Origin: Pseudoxanthomonas jiangsuensis
Lineage (GTDB): Bacteria; Pseudomonadota; Gammaproteobacteria; Xanthomonadales; Xanthomonadaceae
NCBI RefSeq assembly: GCF_010093185.1
Contig: NZ_PDWL01000019.1
Span: 19,415 to 83,414, forward strand
Direction of reading: 5' to 3'
DNA length: 64,000 nucleotides
The notes under the pieces were generated by a model, which worked only from the letters and a program-made list of their open reading frames with translations, did not search any database and was not told where the DNA came from. Below, piece after piece: positions 16,151-24,698 of this stretch; positions within the stretch are counted from its first letter, which is position 1, and each line of letters opens with the position of its first letter. The position numbers were made by a program, and so were the translations under genes.

Positions 16151-18562
16151 ATGTCCGCACTCGCCCCGCTTTCCGCCTTCGACTCCCCTGCCCTGCCCGT
16201 CCCCGCCGGTGACGGCGCCAGCTTTGCCGTGCGCCTGGCCGGCAAGTACCAGGGGCGGGTGACCGGGCACTTCGTCCAGCCCGGACGCGAGGGTCGCTAC
16301 GTACCGCTGCCGGAAGGCCTGCCCGAACGCCTGGCCGCCGCCCTGCGCGCGCGGGGCGTGGAGCAGCTGTACGCACACCAGGCGCAGGCCTGGGACGCGG
16401 TGGCCGCCGGGGGCAATGTGGTGCTGGCCACGCCCACCGCCTCGGGCAAGTCGCTGTGCTACGCCCTGCCGGTGGTCAGCGGGGTCATGACCCGCAAGGC
16501 CAAGGCTTTGTACCTGTTCCCGACCAAGGCCCTGTCGCAGGACCAGGTGGCCGAGCTGCTGGAGCTCAACCGGGCCGGCGACCTGGGCCTCAAGCCCGCC
16601 ACCTTCGACGGCGACACCCCCGGCGACCAGCGCCAGGCGATCCGCCTCAACGGCGACATCGTGGTTTCCAACCCGGACATGCTCCACCAGGGGATCCTGC
16701 CGCACCACACCAAGTGGGCGCAGTTCTTCGAAGGCCTGCAGTACGTGGTGATCGACGAGATCCACAGCTACCGCGGCGTGTTCGGTTCGCACCTGGCCAA
16801 CGTGCTGCGCCGGCTCAGGCGCGTGTGCGCGTTCTATGGCTCCAGCCCGCAGTTCATCCTGTGCTCGGCGACCATCGGCAACCCGAAGGAGCATGCCGAG
16901 GCGCTGCTGGAGGACGAGGTACGGGCGATCACCGAGTCCGGCGCCCCCACCGGCGACCGCCACGTGCTGCTGTGGAACCCGCCGGTGGTCAATCCGGACC
17001 TGGGCCTGCGCGCCTCGGCGCGCTCGCAGTCCAACCGTATTGCCAGGGCCGCGCTCAAGGCCGGGCTCAAGACCCTGGTGTTCGCCCAGTCGCGGACCAT
17101 GGTCGAGGTGCTGACCAAGTACCTCAAGGACGTGTTCGACAGCGACCCGCGCAAGTCGGCGCGGGTGCGCGCCTACCGCGGCGGCTACCTGCCGACCGAG
17201 CGGCGCGAGGCCGAGCAGGCCATGCGCGCCGGCCGCATCGACTGCATCGTCTCCACCTCGGCGCTGGAGCTGGGCGTGGACATCGGCAGCCTGGACCTGG
17301 TGGTGCTCAACGGCTATCCCGGCTCGGTGGCCGCGACCTGGCAGCGCTTCGGCCGTGCCGGACGCCGCCAGCAGGCCTCGCTGGGGGTGATGGTCGCCAG
17401 CTCCGATCCGCTGGACCAGTACATGGTCCGCCACCCGGAGTTCTTCTCCGCGGCCCCGCCGGAACATGCGCGCATCGCCCCGGACCAGCCGGTGATCCTG
17501 CTCGACCACATCCGCTGCGCCGCGTTCGAGCTGCCGTTCCTGCAGGGCGAGCGTTTCGGCAGCGTGGTGCCGGAGGTGTACCTGCAGCTGCTGGCCGAGG
17601 ATGGGGTGGTCCACCCGGAAGGCGGACGCTGGGAGTGGATCGCCGACAGCTACCCGGCCAACGCGGTGAGCCTGCGCTCGGTGGCCGATGGCAACTTCGT
17701 GGTCGTCGACCGCACCGACGGCCGCCAGGTGATCATCGCCGAGGTCGACTTCAGCTCCGCGCCGCTGATGCTCTACGAAGGCGCGATCCACATGGTGCAG
17801 TCGGTGCCCTACCAGGTCGAGCGCCTGGACTGGGAGGGCCGCAAGGCCTACGTCACCCGCACCCACGTCGACTACTACACCGACGCGATCGACTACACGA
17901 AGTTGAAGGTGCTCGAACGCTTCGACGGGGTGATCGCCGGCGCCGGCACCTGCCACCATGGCGAGGTGCACGTGGTCCGGCGCGTGTCCGGCTACAAGAA
18001 GATCCGCTACTACACCCACGAGAACATCGGCTACGGGCCGGTGACCCTGCCCGACCAGGAGCTGCACACCTCGGCGCTGTGGTGGCAGCTGCCGCAGGCG
18101 GAGCTGGAAGCGCGCTTCGCCTGCCGCCAGGACGCGCTGGACGGCTTCCTCGGCGCCGGCTATGCGCTGCACGTGGTGGCCAAGGTCGCGGTGATGGCCG
18201 AGTCGGCCGACCTGCAGAAGGCGGTGGGCAGCGGCGACGGCGCCTGGTTCGCCAGCGGCGACGGGCGCGGCCGCGGCCAGCTGCGCGCACTGGACGGCAG
18301 CATGGTCGACCCGGAGCGCCACGACAGCTTCGTGCCTACGGTGTACCTGTACGACAACTACCCCGGCGGCATGGGCCAGAGCGAGCCGCTGTGGAAGCGG
18401 CAGCGCGAGGTGGTCACCCGGGCACGCGAGCTGGTCTCCGGCTGCGACTGCAAGGCCGGCTGCCCCGCCTGCGTCGGGCCAGTGCTGGCGGCGCAGGAGG
18501 ACGTGGACGCCACGCCGAAGTCCCTGGCCCTGCGCGTGCTTGGCGCCCTGGAGGCGGCATGA
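16151..18562 (+). CDS. mrfA: MrfA/YprA-type DEAD/DEAH helicase with C-terminal zinc cluster
   Basis: An 803-residue superfamily 2 helicase: Walker A in TPTASGKSLCY, DEIH box in VIDEIHSYRG, motif III CSATIGNP, and motifs V/VI in STSALELGVDIGSLD and QRFGRAGRR. The C-terminal MZB/DUF1998 region has four clustered cysteines in GCDCKAGCPACVGP. This matches MrfA, which in Bacillus works with the nuclease MrfB in repair of mitomycin-C lesions. The gene starts at ATG 16151 and overlaps the following MrfB-like gene by ATGA, as in other genomes where the two are paired. It is unrelated to the xylan genes around it. Confidence 0.88.
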   Translation: MSALAPLSAFDSPALPVPAGDGASFAVRLAGKYQGRVTGHFVQPGREGRYVPLPEGLPERLAAALRARGVEQLYAHQAQAWDAVAAGGNVVLATPTASGKSLCYALPVVSGVMTRKAKALYLFPTKALSQDQVAELLELNRAGDLGLKPATFDGDTPGDQRQAIRLNGDIVVSNPDMLHQGILPHHTKWAQFFEGLQYVVIDEIHSYRGVFGSHLANVLRRLRRVCAFYGSSPQFILCSATIGNPKEHAEALLEDEVRAITESGAPTGDRHVLLWNPPVVNPDLGLRASARSQSNRIARAALKAGLKTLVFAQSRTMVEVLTKYLKDVFDSDPRKSARVRAYRGGYLPTERREAEQAMRAGRIDCIVSTSALELGVDIGSLDLVVLNGYPGSVAATWQRFGRAGRRQQASLGVMVASSDPLDQYMVRHPEFFSAAPPEHARIAPDQPVILLDHIRCAAFELPFLQGERFGSVVPEVYLQLLAEDGVVHPEGGRWEWIADSYPANAVSLRSVADGNFVVVDRTDGRQVIIAEVDFSSAPLMLYEGAIHMVQSVPYQVERLDWEGRKAYVTRTHVDYYTDAIDYTKLKVLERFDGVIAGAGTCHHGEVHVVRRVSGYKKIRYYTHENIGYGPVTLPDQELHTSALWWQLPQAELEARFACRQDALDGFLGAGYALHVVAKVAVMAESADLQKAVGSGDGAWFASGDGRGRGQLRALDGSMVDPERHDSFVPTVYLYDNYPGGMGQSEPLWKRQREVVTRARELVSGCDCKAGCPACVGPVLAAQEDVDATPKSLALRVLGALEAA

Positions 18563-19439
18563 GCCTGTCCCTGGCCAAGCTGCAGCAGCTCAAGCGCCAG
18601 GCCGGCGGCACCTCGCCGGCGCGACCTGCGCAGGCACCCGCACCTGCGCCCGCCTCGCCCGCATCCCGCGCGCCCGACCTGGACCAGCTGCGCCGGCTGC
18701 TGCGCGTTCGGGCGCGCCCGTTCGCCGCACCCCTCGGCGGCGATCGCGGCCTGCCCGGCACAGAGATCGCCAAGGGGCTGTTCCTGGTGGAGGAGTTCCT
18801 GCCGGCGCCCGGCGTGCCGGAGCTTCTGGACGGCGCCTTCGACCGCGGCGAGCCGATCGTCTGCGAGGACGTGCTGTTCTTCGATACCGAGACCACCGGC
18901 CTGGCCGGCGGCACCGGCACCCGCGCCTTCATGATCGGCGCGGCGGACTGGCACGGTCAGCAACTGCGCATCCGCCAGCTGACCCTGGCCAGCATGGGCG
19001 CCGAGGCCGCCATGCTCGACGTGTTCGCCAGCTGGCTGCAGCCACGCAGCATCCTGTGCAGCTACAACGGCAAGTGCTACGACGCCCCGCTGCTCAATAC
19101 CCGGTACCGCCTCGCCCGGCGCAGCAGCCCCCTGCCGGGCCTGCGCCACGTCGACCTGCTGTTCCCCACCCGGCGCAGCTACCGCGGCGTGTACGAGAAC
19201 TGCCGCCTGGCCACGATCGAACGCCACGTGCTGCAGATCGTGCGCGAGGACGACCTGCCGGGATCGGAGGCGCCGCCGCGTGGCTGGGCTATATCCGCGG
19301 CGGCGGCAGCGGCCTGCTGCGGCGGGTGCTGGCCCACAACCGCCAGGACGTGATCACCCTGTCGCGGCTGCTGGCGCGGCTGGCACGCCCGCCGCAGCGG
19401 CTGGAGCTATGCGCCAGCGGCCGGTCCGCGCCGGCCTGA
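18559..19439 (+). pseudogene. mrfB: MrfB/YprB-type DnaQ-fold exonuclease, interrupted by a -1 frameshift
   Basis: The ATG at 18559 opens a frame with a Pro/Ala-rich linker and an RNase-H/DnaQ-type exonuclease. Motif ExoI is FFDTETTGLAGG and ExoII is SYNGKCYDAPLL. Near 19270-19285 similarity leaves this frame, which then runs to a stop at 19353 as meaningless sequence (AAAAACCGG...). The expected continuation AWLGYIRGGGSGLLRRVLAH and the ExoIII motif HNRQDVITL lie in the neighbouring frame, ending at 19439. Loss of one base, plausibly a G in the GGCGCC run at 19267-19272, explains it. As written, the first frame lacks ExoIII and would be inactive. A sequencing error is as likely as a true mutation. 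Confidence 0.8.
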
Positions 19440-19532
19440 ACCCGGCTTCATGCGCGGCCGCGGCGGGCGATTGCCGCCCTGCCGGGCGGCCGGCATAGTG
19501 CAGGCCTCCCACCAGCGACGCAGGGCTGCACG

Positions 19533-21212
19533 ATGCAGGGTGAAGGCCAGGGTTCCGCAGCGGAACCGTTGCAGCACAGTGACGTGGTGATCCTGGGGGG
19601 AGGGCTTGCCGGCCTGACCCTGGCCTTGCAACTGCGCCAGCGCAACCCGGACCTGGCCGTGACCGTGCTCGAGCGGCGCGCGCACCCGGTGCGCGAGGCC
19701 GCGCACAAGGTCGGCGAGTCCACGGTAGAGATCGGCGCGCATTACTTCGCCGACGTGCTGGGCCTGCGCGAGCACCTGGAGACCGACCAGGTGCGCAAGT
19801 ACGGGCTGCGCTATTTCTTCACCGACGGCCAGCACCGGGTGCAGGACTGCAGCGAGATGGGCGTCAGCCACCTGCTGCCCACGCCGTCCTGGCAGCTGGA
19901 CCGCGGCCGCTTCGAGAACTTCCTCGGCGACCGGGTGCGCGAGGCCGGCGTGGAGTTCCTCGACCAGGCGGTGGTGCGTACGCTGGACCTGTCCGAATCC
20001 GATGCGTCGCACCGGGTGGAGTTCGAGCACGATGGCACGCGCCGCGCGCTCACCGCGCGCTTCGTGGTCGATGCCTCCGGCCGTGCCGGACTGATCAAGC
20101 GCAAGCTCGACCTGGCCCAGCCCAACGACCACGACGCCAACGCGGTGTGGTGGCGGATCGACGCCCAGACCGATCTGGACCAGTGGTCGGACGATGCGTG
20201 GTGGCGGGAGCGCTTCGCGCCGGCGCGGCGGGTCGACTCCACCAACCACATGTGCGGCCCGGGCTACTGGTTCTGGCTGATCCCGCTGGCCTCCGGCTCG
20301 CATTCGCTGGGCATCGTCTGCGACGCGAAGATGCACCCGCTGGAGACCATGAACACCCACGCCAAGGCCATGGAGTGGCTGCGCCAGCACCAGCCACGGG
20401 TGCACGAGGCGCTGGAACGGCCGGAGTACACGCTGCAGGACTTCCTGTTCCTGCGCCACTTCTCCTACGGCTGCAAGCAGGTCTATTCCGAACATCGCTG
20501 GGCGTTGACCGGCGAGGCCGGGCTGTTCCTGGACCCGTTCTATTCGCCGGGCAGCGACTTCATCGCCATCAGCAACACCTACGTGTGCGAGCTGGTGGAG
20601 CTGGACCGCGCCGGCAAGCGGATCGGCCCCTACGCCGAGTTCTACCAGCAGCTGTACTTCTCTTTCTACGAGAACACGCTGACCCTCTACCAGGACCAGT
20701 ACCCGATCTTCGGCCACCCGCAGGTAATGCCGGTCAAGGTGCTGTGGGACTACGTCTTCTACTGGGCGCTGCTGGCGCCGCTGTTCTTCAGCGGCCGGCA
20801 GGCCGACCTGGCGATCCTGTCGCGGCTCAAGCCCTACTTCGCCGAGGGACGGGCGCTCAACCTGGCCATGCAGCGGCTGATGCGCGAATGGGGCACCCGC
20901 GACCACGCCCCGGACCTGCACCAGGCGCGCGCCTTCGACCAGTACCAGGTGGACTGGTGCCGTGAAATGAACGGCGCGCTGACCGACAAACTGGATGACG
21001 ATGCCTACGTCGCCCGCACCGACCGCTGGGTGGCCGGCATGCGCCAGCTGGCGGCCGAGGTGTCGGCCTTGGCACGCGCAGCCTTCCCGGACATCGACGA
21101 CCACGGCCTGGATGCGCTGCTGGCCGGCCACGACATGGACGCACACGCGCAGATGCTGCCGGCGCACTGGTTCAGCCCGGCGCAGCGCGCGCTGGAAGCC
21201 GCCGGCGCCTGA
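19533..21212 (+). CDS. FAD-dependent halogenase-like oxidoreductase
   Basis: A 559-residue flavoprotein. An N-terminal Rossmann GGGLAGLTLALQL (about 21-33) binds FAD, and HKVGESTVEIGAHYF resembles the GES region of flavin halogenases. The sequence WFWLIP fits the halogenase WxWxIP motif; GEAGLFLDPFYSPGSDF is the second FAD contact. These suggest halogenation of an aromatic or polyene substrate using FADH2 from a separate reductase. No carrier protein, polyketide or reductase gene is adjacent, so substrate and even halogenation are uncertain; some family members are monooxygenases. In Xanthomonas a halogenase belongs to pigment synthesis, but no pigment genes are present here. The start codon has only a weak ribosome site. 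Confidence 0.75.
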   Translation: MQGEGQGSAAEPLQHSDVVILGGGLAGLTLALQLRQRNPDLAVTVLERRAHPVREAAHKVGESTVEIGAHYFADVLGLREHLETDQVRKYGLRYFFTDGQHRVQDCSEMGVSHLLPTPSWQLDRGRFENFLGDRVREAGVEFLDQAVVRTLDLSESDASHRVEFEHDGTRRALTARFVVDASGRAGLIKRKLDLAQPNDHDANAVWWRIDAQTDLDQWSDDAWWRERFAPARRVDSTNHMCGPGYWFWLIPLASGSHSLGIVCDAKMHPLETMNTHAKAMEWLRQHQPRVHEALERPEYTLQDFLFLRHFSYGCKQVYSEHRWALTGEAGLFLDPFYSPGSDFIAISNTYVCELVELDRAGKRIGPYAEFYQQLYFSFYENTLTLYQDQYPIFGHPQVMPVKVLWDYVFYWALLAPLFFSGRQADLAILSRLKPYFAEGRALNLAMQRLMREWGTRDHAPDLHQARAFDQYQVDWCREMNGALTDKLDDDAYVARTDRWVAGMRQLAAEVSALARAAFPDIDDHGLDALLAGHDMDAHAQMLPAHWFSPAQRALEAAGA

Positions 21213-21236
21213 CGCGCCAGGTTGCAGCGCACCTGG
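21213..21236 (+). terminator. Hairpin after the halogenase-like gene
   Basis: A perfect 8-bp stem (CGCCAGGT with ACCTGGCG) and 8-base loop start directly after the stop codon, in the gap between two convergent genes. There is no T-tract. Confidence 0.35.
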
Positions 21237-21285
21237 CGGCAGGCCACACGCCAGAGCGCCGCCACGCCGCGTCCGCGCTGTTCGC

Positions 21286-22599
21286 TCAGAGCATCAGGTC
21301 CAGCAGCAGCACCCCCGCCAGCCCGACCACCGAGATGGTGGTTTCCATCACCGTCCACGAGGCGAAGGTCTGCTTCATGGACAGGTTGAAGAACTCCTTG
21401 AACATCCAGAAGGCCGAGTCGTTGACGTGCGAGCCGAACACGCTGCCTGCGCCGACCGCCAGCACCATCAACTCCGGCGACACGCCCGTGCTCTCGACCA
21501 GCGGGCCGACCACGCCGGCGGCGGTGATCACAGCCACGGTGGAGGAGCCGATCATCACCCGCAGCAGCGCGGTGGCCAGCCACGCGAACAGCAGCGGCGG
21601 CATGTGCCAGGCGCTGGCCAGCGCGGCGATGGTCGCGCCCACACCGCTGTCCACGAGCACCTGCTTGAACACGCCACCGGCGGTGATGATCAGCAGGATC
21701 ACCGCGATGCCGCTGATCGCGGCATTGAGCCAGCGGGTCTGCGTCTCCAGGCCGACGCCGCGGCGGTAGCCGAGGAACCAGAACGCGATCAGCGTGGACA
21801 GCAGCAGCGCCACGGTCGGGTTGCCCAGGAACAGCAACGCGGTGCGTGCCAGGCCTTCTGGAAGCAGGCCTTCGGCCACTACCGAGACGCTGATCAGCAG
21901 CACCGGCGACAGTGCGATCAGGAACGAGCGGGTAGCCCCCGGCAGCCCGCCCTTCAGTCCGTCCGCGGTGCCGTTGAACAGGTCCGGCAGCGGCGGATTG
22001 ATCGCCTTCAGCCGTCGTGACAGCCACGGCCCGGCGATCACCACCGCGGGAATCGCCATGACGATGCCGTACAGCAGGGTGCGGCCCATGTCCGCGCTGA
22101 ACGCGTTGACCAGCACCACCGGCCCCGGATGCGGCGGCAGGAAGCAGTGGGTGGTGCTGAGCGAGGCCACCGTTGGGATGGCCAGCTGCAGGATCGGCAG
22201 GCCGGTGCGGCGGGCCAGCGAGAAGATCAGCGGGACCAGGATGATGAAGCCGGCATTGAAGTACAGCGGGATGCCGACCAGGAAGCCGGTCAGCAGCAGC
22301 GCCCACTGGATGTTGCGCTCGCCGAACGCGCCGACCAGGGTGGTGGCGATCTTCTCCGCCGCCCCGCTCTCCTCCAGCACCTTGCCCAGGATCGCGCCGA
22401 GCACGATCACCAGGGCCAGGCCCGCCAGGGTGCTGCCGACGCCGGCGTCGATGGTCTTCACCAGGGCCTGCGGCTCGATCCCCAGGGCCAGGCCCATCGG
22501 GATCGCGACCACCAGCAGCGACAGGAACGGGCTCAGCTTGCGCGCGGTGAGGAAGATCTGCAGCGCGATCCCCGCGGCGATGATGAGGAAGGTGACCAT
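21286..22599 (-). CDS. GntP family gluconate/aldonate permease
   Basis: A 437-residue inner-membrane permease with repeated hydrophobic helices. Family stretches include FLIIAAGIALQIFL, GVGSTLAGLALVIVLGAILG, GIPLYFNAGFIILVPLIF and CFLPPHPGPV, typical of GntP/GntT/YjhF transporters of gluconate and related sugar acids. The ATG at 22599 follows a GGGGAG ribosome site. In E. coli a GntP paralogue (yjhF) adjoins the xylonate dehydratase yjhG, and here too the permease directly follows a YjhG-type gene. Uptake of D-xylonate or a similar aldonate by proton symport is therefore the best prediction. It is last in the long leftward gene run. Confidence 0.88.
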   Translation of the reverse strand: MVTFLIIAAGIALQIFLTARKLSPFLSLLVVAIPMGLALGIEPQALVKTIDAGVGSTLAGLALVIVLGAILGKVLEESGAAEKIATTLVGAFGERNIQWALLLTGFLVGIPLYFNAGFIILVPLIFSLARRTGLPILQLAIPTVASLSTTHCFLPPHPGPVVLVNAFSADMGRTLLYGIVMAIPAVVIAGPWLSRRLKAINPPLPDLFNGTADGLKGGLPGATRSFLIALSPVLLISVSVVAEGLLPEGLARTALLFLGNPTVALLLSTLIAFWFLGYRRGVGLETQTRWLNAAISGIAVILLIITAGGVFKQVLVDSGVGATIAALASAWHMPPLLFAWLATALLRVMIGSSTVAVITAAGVVGPLVESTGVSPELMVLAVGAGSVFGSHVNDSAFWMFKEFFNLSMKQTFASWTVMETTISVVGLAGVLLLDLML

Positions 22600-22668
22600 C
22601 GGAGCTCCCCGGTAATGCGAAGGAATCCCGCGGCCGGCCGTGGCCGGCGCGGGCATGGCGGTGTGGTG

Positions 22669-24690
22669 TCAGTCCCCAGCCGCGGCGCGGCGCTGCGCCA
22701 GTACCTCGCGGCCGGCGCGCAGGGTCTCGACGATGGCGTCCACGTCATAGACGCAGCCCCCCCAGGTGCCGCCGCAGGCTTCCTGCAACGCGGCCCACAG
22801 GCGCGTATCGGCCGGCAGCTTCGGATGCGGGGCGATCGCCGGGTGCACCGGGCGCGAGGCCAGCAGCGCCGCGCCTTGCTCCGGCCACAGCGGCTGCGCC
22901 GGGTCGGTACCGACGAAATCGATGCGGCCCTGCAGGGTGTTGCGGTCGATCTCGATGCGCACCTGGTCGCCGTCACGCAGGCGCCCGATCGGGCCGCCGG
23001 CCAGCGCCTCCGGGCCGACGTGGCCGATGCAGGCGCCGGTGGACACGCCGGAGAAGCGCGCGTCGGTCAGCACCGGGACGTGTTTTCCCCAGGGCAGGTA
23101 CTTGAGCGCGGAGGTGAGCTGGTAGGTTTCCTCCATGCCGGTGCCGGCCGGGCCGCAGCCGGCCAGCACCACCACGTCGCCGGCCACCACCGCGCCGGGG
23201 CCCTTGCGCTTGATCGCGGCGATCGCCTCGTGCTCGGAGGCGAACACCCGCGCCGGGCCGGTGTGGCGGTAGACGTTGTCGGCGTCGACCACGGTCGGAT
23301 CGATCGAGGTGGCCTTGATCACCGAGCCTTCCGGCGCGAGGTTGCCCACCGGGAACACCAGCGCCGAGGTCAGGCCCGCCGCGCGCGCGGCATCGGGCCC
23401 CATGATCACCTGGCCTGGGTCCACGCCGTCCAGCTCGCGCAATCGCTGCCGCGCGATGCGGCGCGCCTCGCTGCGCTCCCACCATTCCAGATTCTCGCCG
23501 ACGGTGGCGCCGCTGACGGTGGGCGCGTCGAGGTGCAGCAGCCCCATCTCCCGTAGGTGCAGCATCACCTCCGGCACGCCGCCGGCCATGAACACCTGCA
23601 CCGTGGGATGGTGGCGCGGCCCGTTGGGCAGGGCGTCGACCAGGCGCGGGGTGGCGCGGTTGGCGGCGGTCCAGTCGGCCACCGTCGGCGGCGCCAGCCC
23701 GGCGGCATGCGCGATTGCCGGCACGTGCAGCAGCAGGTTGGTCGAGCCGCCGAACGCGGCGTGCACCACCAGCGCGTTCTCCAGGGCCTGGCGGGTGAGG
23801 ATCGCCGCCAGCGGCGTGCCGGCCTGGGCCAGGCGCACCAGCGCCAGCGCCGAGCGCCGCGCCATGTCCAGCCACACCGGCTCGCCGGACGGCGCCAGCG
23901 CGCTGTGCGGCAATGCGATCCCCAGCGCCTCGGCGATCACCTGCGAGGTCGCCGCGGTGCCGAGGAACTGGCAGCCGCCGCCCGGCGAGCCGCAGGCGCG
24001 GCAACCCATCGCCGCCGCGTGTTCCAGGTCGATCAGGCCGTGCGCGTAGCGCGCGCCGATGGTCTGCACCTTGGCGGTGTCCTCGGCCCCGCGCGCCGGC
24101 AGGGTTACCCCGCCGGGCACGATCACTCCGGGCAGCTCGCCGCAGCCGGCCAGGGCCAGCATCATCGCCGGCAGGCCCTTGTCGCAGGTGGCGATGCCGA
24201 GCACGCCGCGGCGGGTGGGCAGCGAGCGCACCAGCCGGCGCATCGTCATCGCCGCGTCGTTGCGGTACGGCAGGCTGTCGAACATGCCGGTGGTGCCCTG
24301 GGTACGACCGTCGCAGGGATCGGAGCACATCACCGAGAACGGCAGCCCTCCCTCGCCGGCCAGGGTCTCGGCCGCGGCGCGCACCAGCCGGTCGATCTCC
24401 CAGTGGCCGGTGTGCAGGCCCAGCGCGACCGGCCGGCCGTCCTCGGCGCGCAGGCCGCCCTGGGTGCTGAGGATCAGGTAGGGATCGCGCGCGATCTCGC
24501 TGGCGCGCCAGCCCATGCCGGCGTTCTGGGTCATGCCGAACAGGTGGCCGCTGGGCGCCTGGCGCAGGGTGGCGTCGTCGATCGGCAGGCGCCCGGACGG
24601 GCCCTCGCCGGAGGTGCGGGTGGCGGCCAGCGCGGCGCCGTCACCGAGGATCGCGTCGAGGACGCCGTCTGCTGGACCGTCGCCGTGCAT
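22669..24690 (-). CDS. yjhG: YjhG/YagF-type D-xylonate dehydratase (IlvD/Edd family)
   Basis: A 673-residue dehydratase of the dihydroxyacid dehydratase/6-phosphogluconate dehydratase family. Cysteines expected to hold the iron-sulfur cluster occur in SDPCDGRTQGTTGMFDSLPY, ATCDKGLPAMM and GGGCQFLGTAATSQV; TDARFSGVSTGACIGHVGPE is a further hallmark. Alignment from memory to E. coli YjhG and YagF is close along the whole length, including the FGMTQNAGMGW start. These dehydrate D-xylonate to 2-keto-3-deoxy-D-xylonate. The ATG at 24690 matches the family N-terminus; the preceding gene ends 8 bases away. With its neighbours it forms a Weimberg-like branch. Related aldonates are possible substrates. 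Confidence 0.88.
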   Translation of the reverse strand: MHGDGPADGVLDAILGDGAALAATRTSGEGPSGRLPIDDATLRQAPSGHLFGMTQNAGMGWRASEIARDPYLILSTQGGLRAEDGRPVALGLHTGHWEIDRLVRAAAETLAGEGGLPFSVMCSDPCDGRTQGTTGMFDSLPYRNDAAMTMRRLVRSLPTRRGVLGIATCDKGLPAMMLALAGCGELPGVIVPGGVTLPARGAEDTAKVQTIGARYAHGLIDLEHAAAMGCRACGSPGGGCQFLGTAATSQVIAEALGIALPHSALAPSGEPVWLDMARRSALALVRLAQAGTPLAAILTRQALENALVVHAAFGGSTNLLLHVPAIAHAAGLAPPTVADWTAANRATPRLVDALPNGPRHHPTVQVFMAGGVPEVMLHLREMGLLHLDAPTVSGATVGENLEWWERSEARRIARQRLRELDGVDPGQVIMGPDAARAAGLTSALVFPVGNLAPEGSVIKATSIDPTVVDADNVYRHTGPARVFASEHEAIAAIKRKGPGAVVAGDVVVLAGCGPAGTGMEETYQLTSALKYLPWGKHVPVLTDARFSGVSTGACIGHVGPEALAGGPIGRLRDGDQVRIEIDRNTLQGRIDFVGTDPAQPLWPEQGAALLASRPVHPAIAPHPKLPADTRLWAALQEACGGTWGGCVYDVDAIVETLRAGREVLAQRRAAAGD

Positions 24691-24698
24691 GCCGTGCC

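Noticed and set aside
15932..18322. Long minus-strand open frame opposite the MrfA-like helicase
   Set aside because: Same shadow composition, no start context, and it fully overlaps a well supported helicase gene.
22669..24690. Dihydroxy-acid dehydratase of branched-chain amino acid synthesis (IlvD)
   Set aside because: The length and the FGMTQNAGMGW and GGGCQFLGT stretches match YjhG/YagF instead, and the neighbours are sugar-acid genes.
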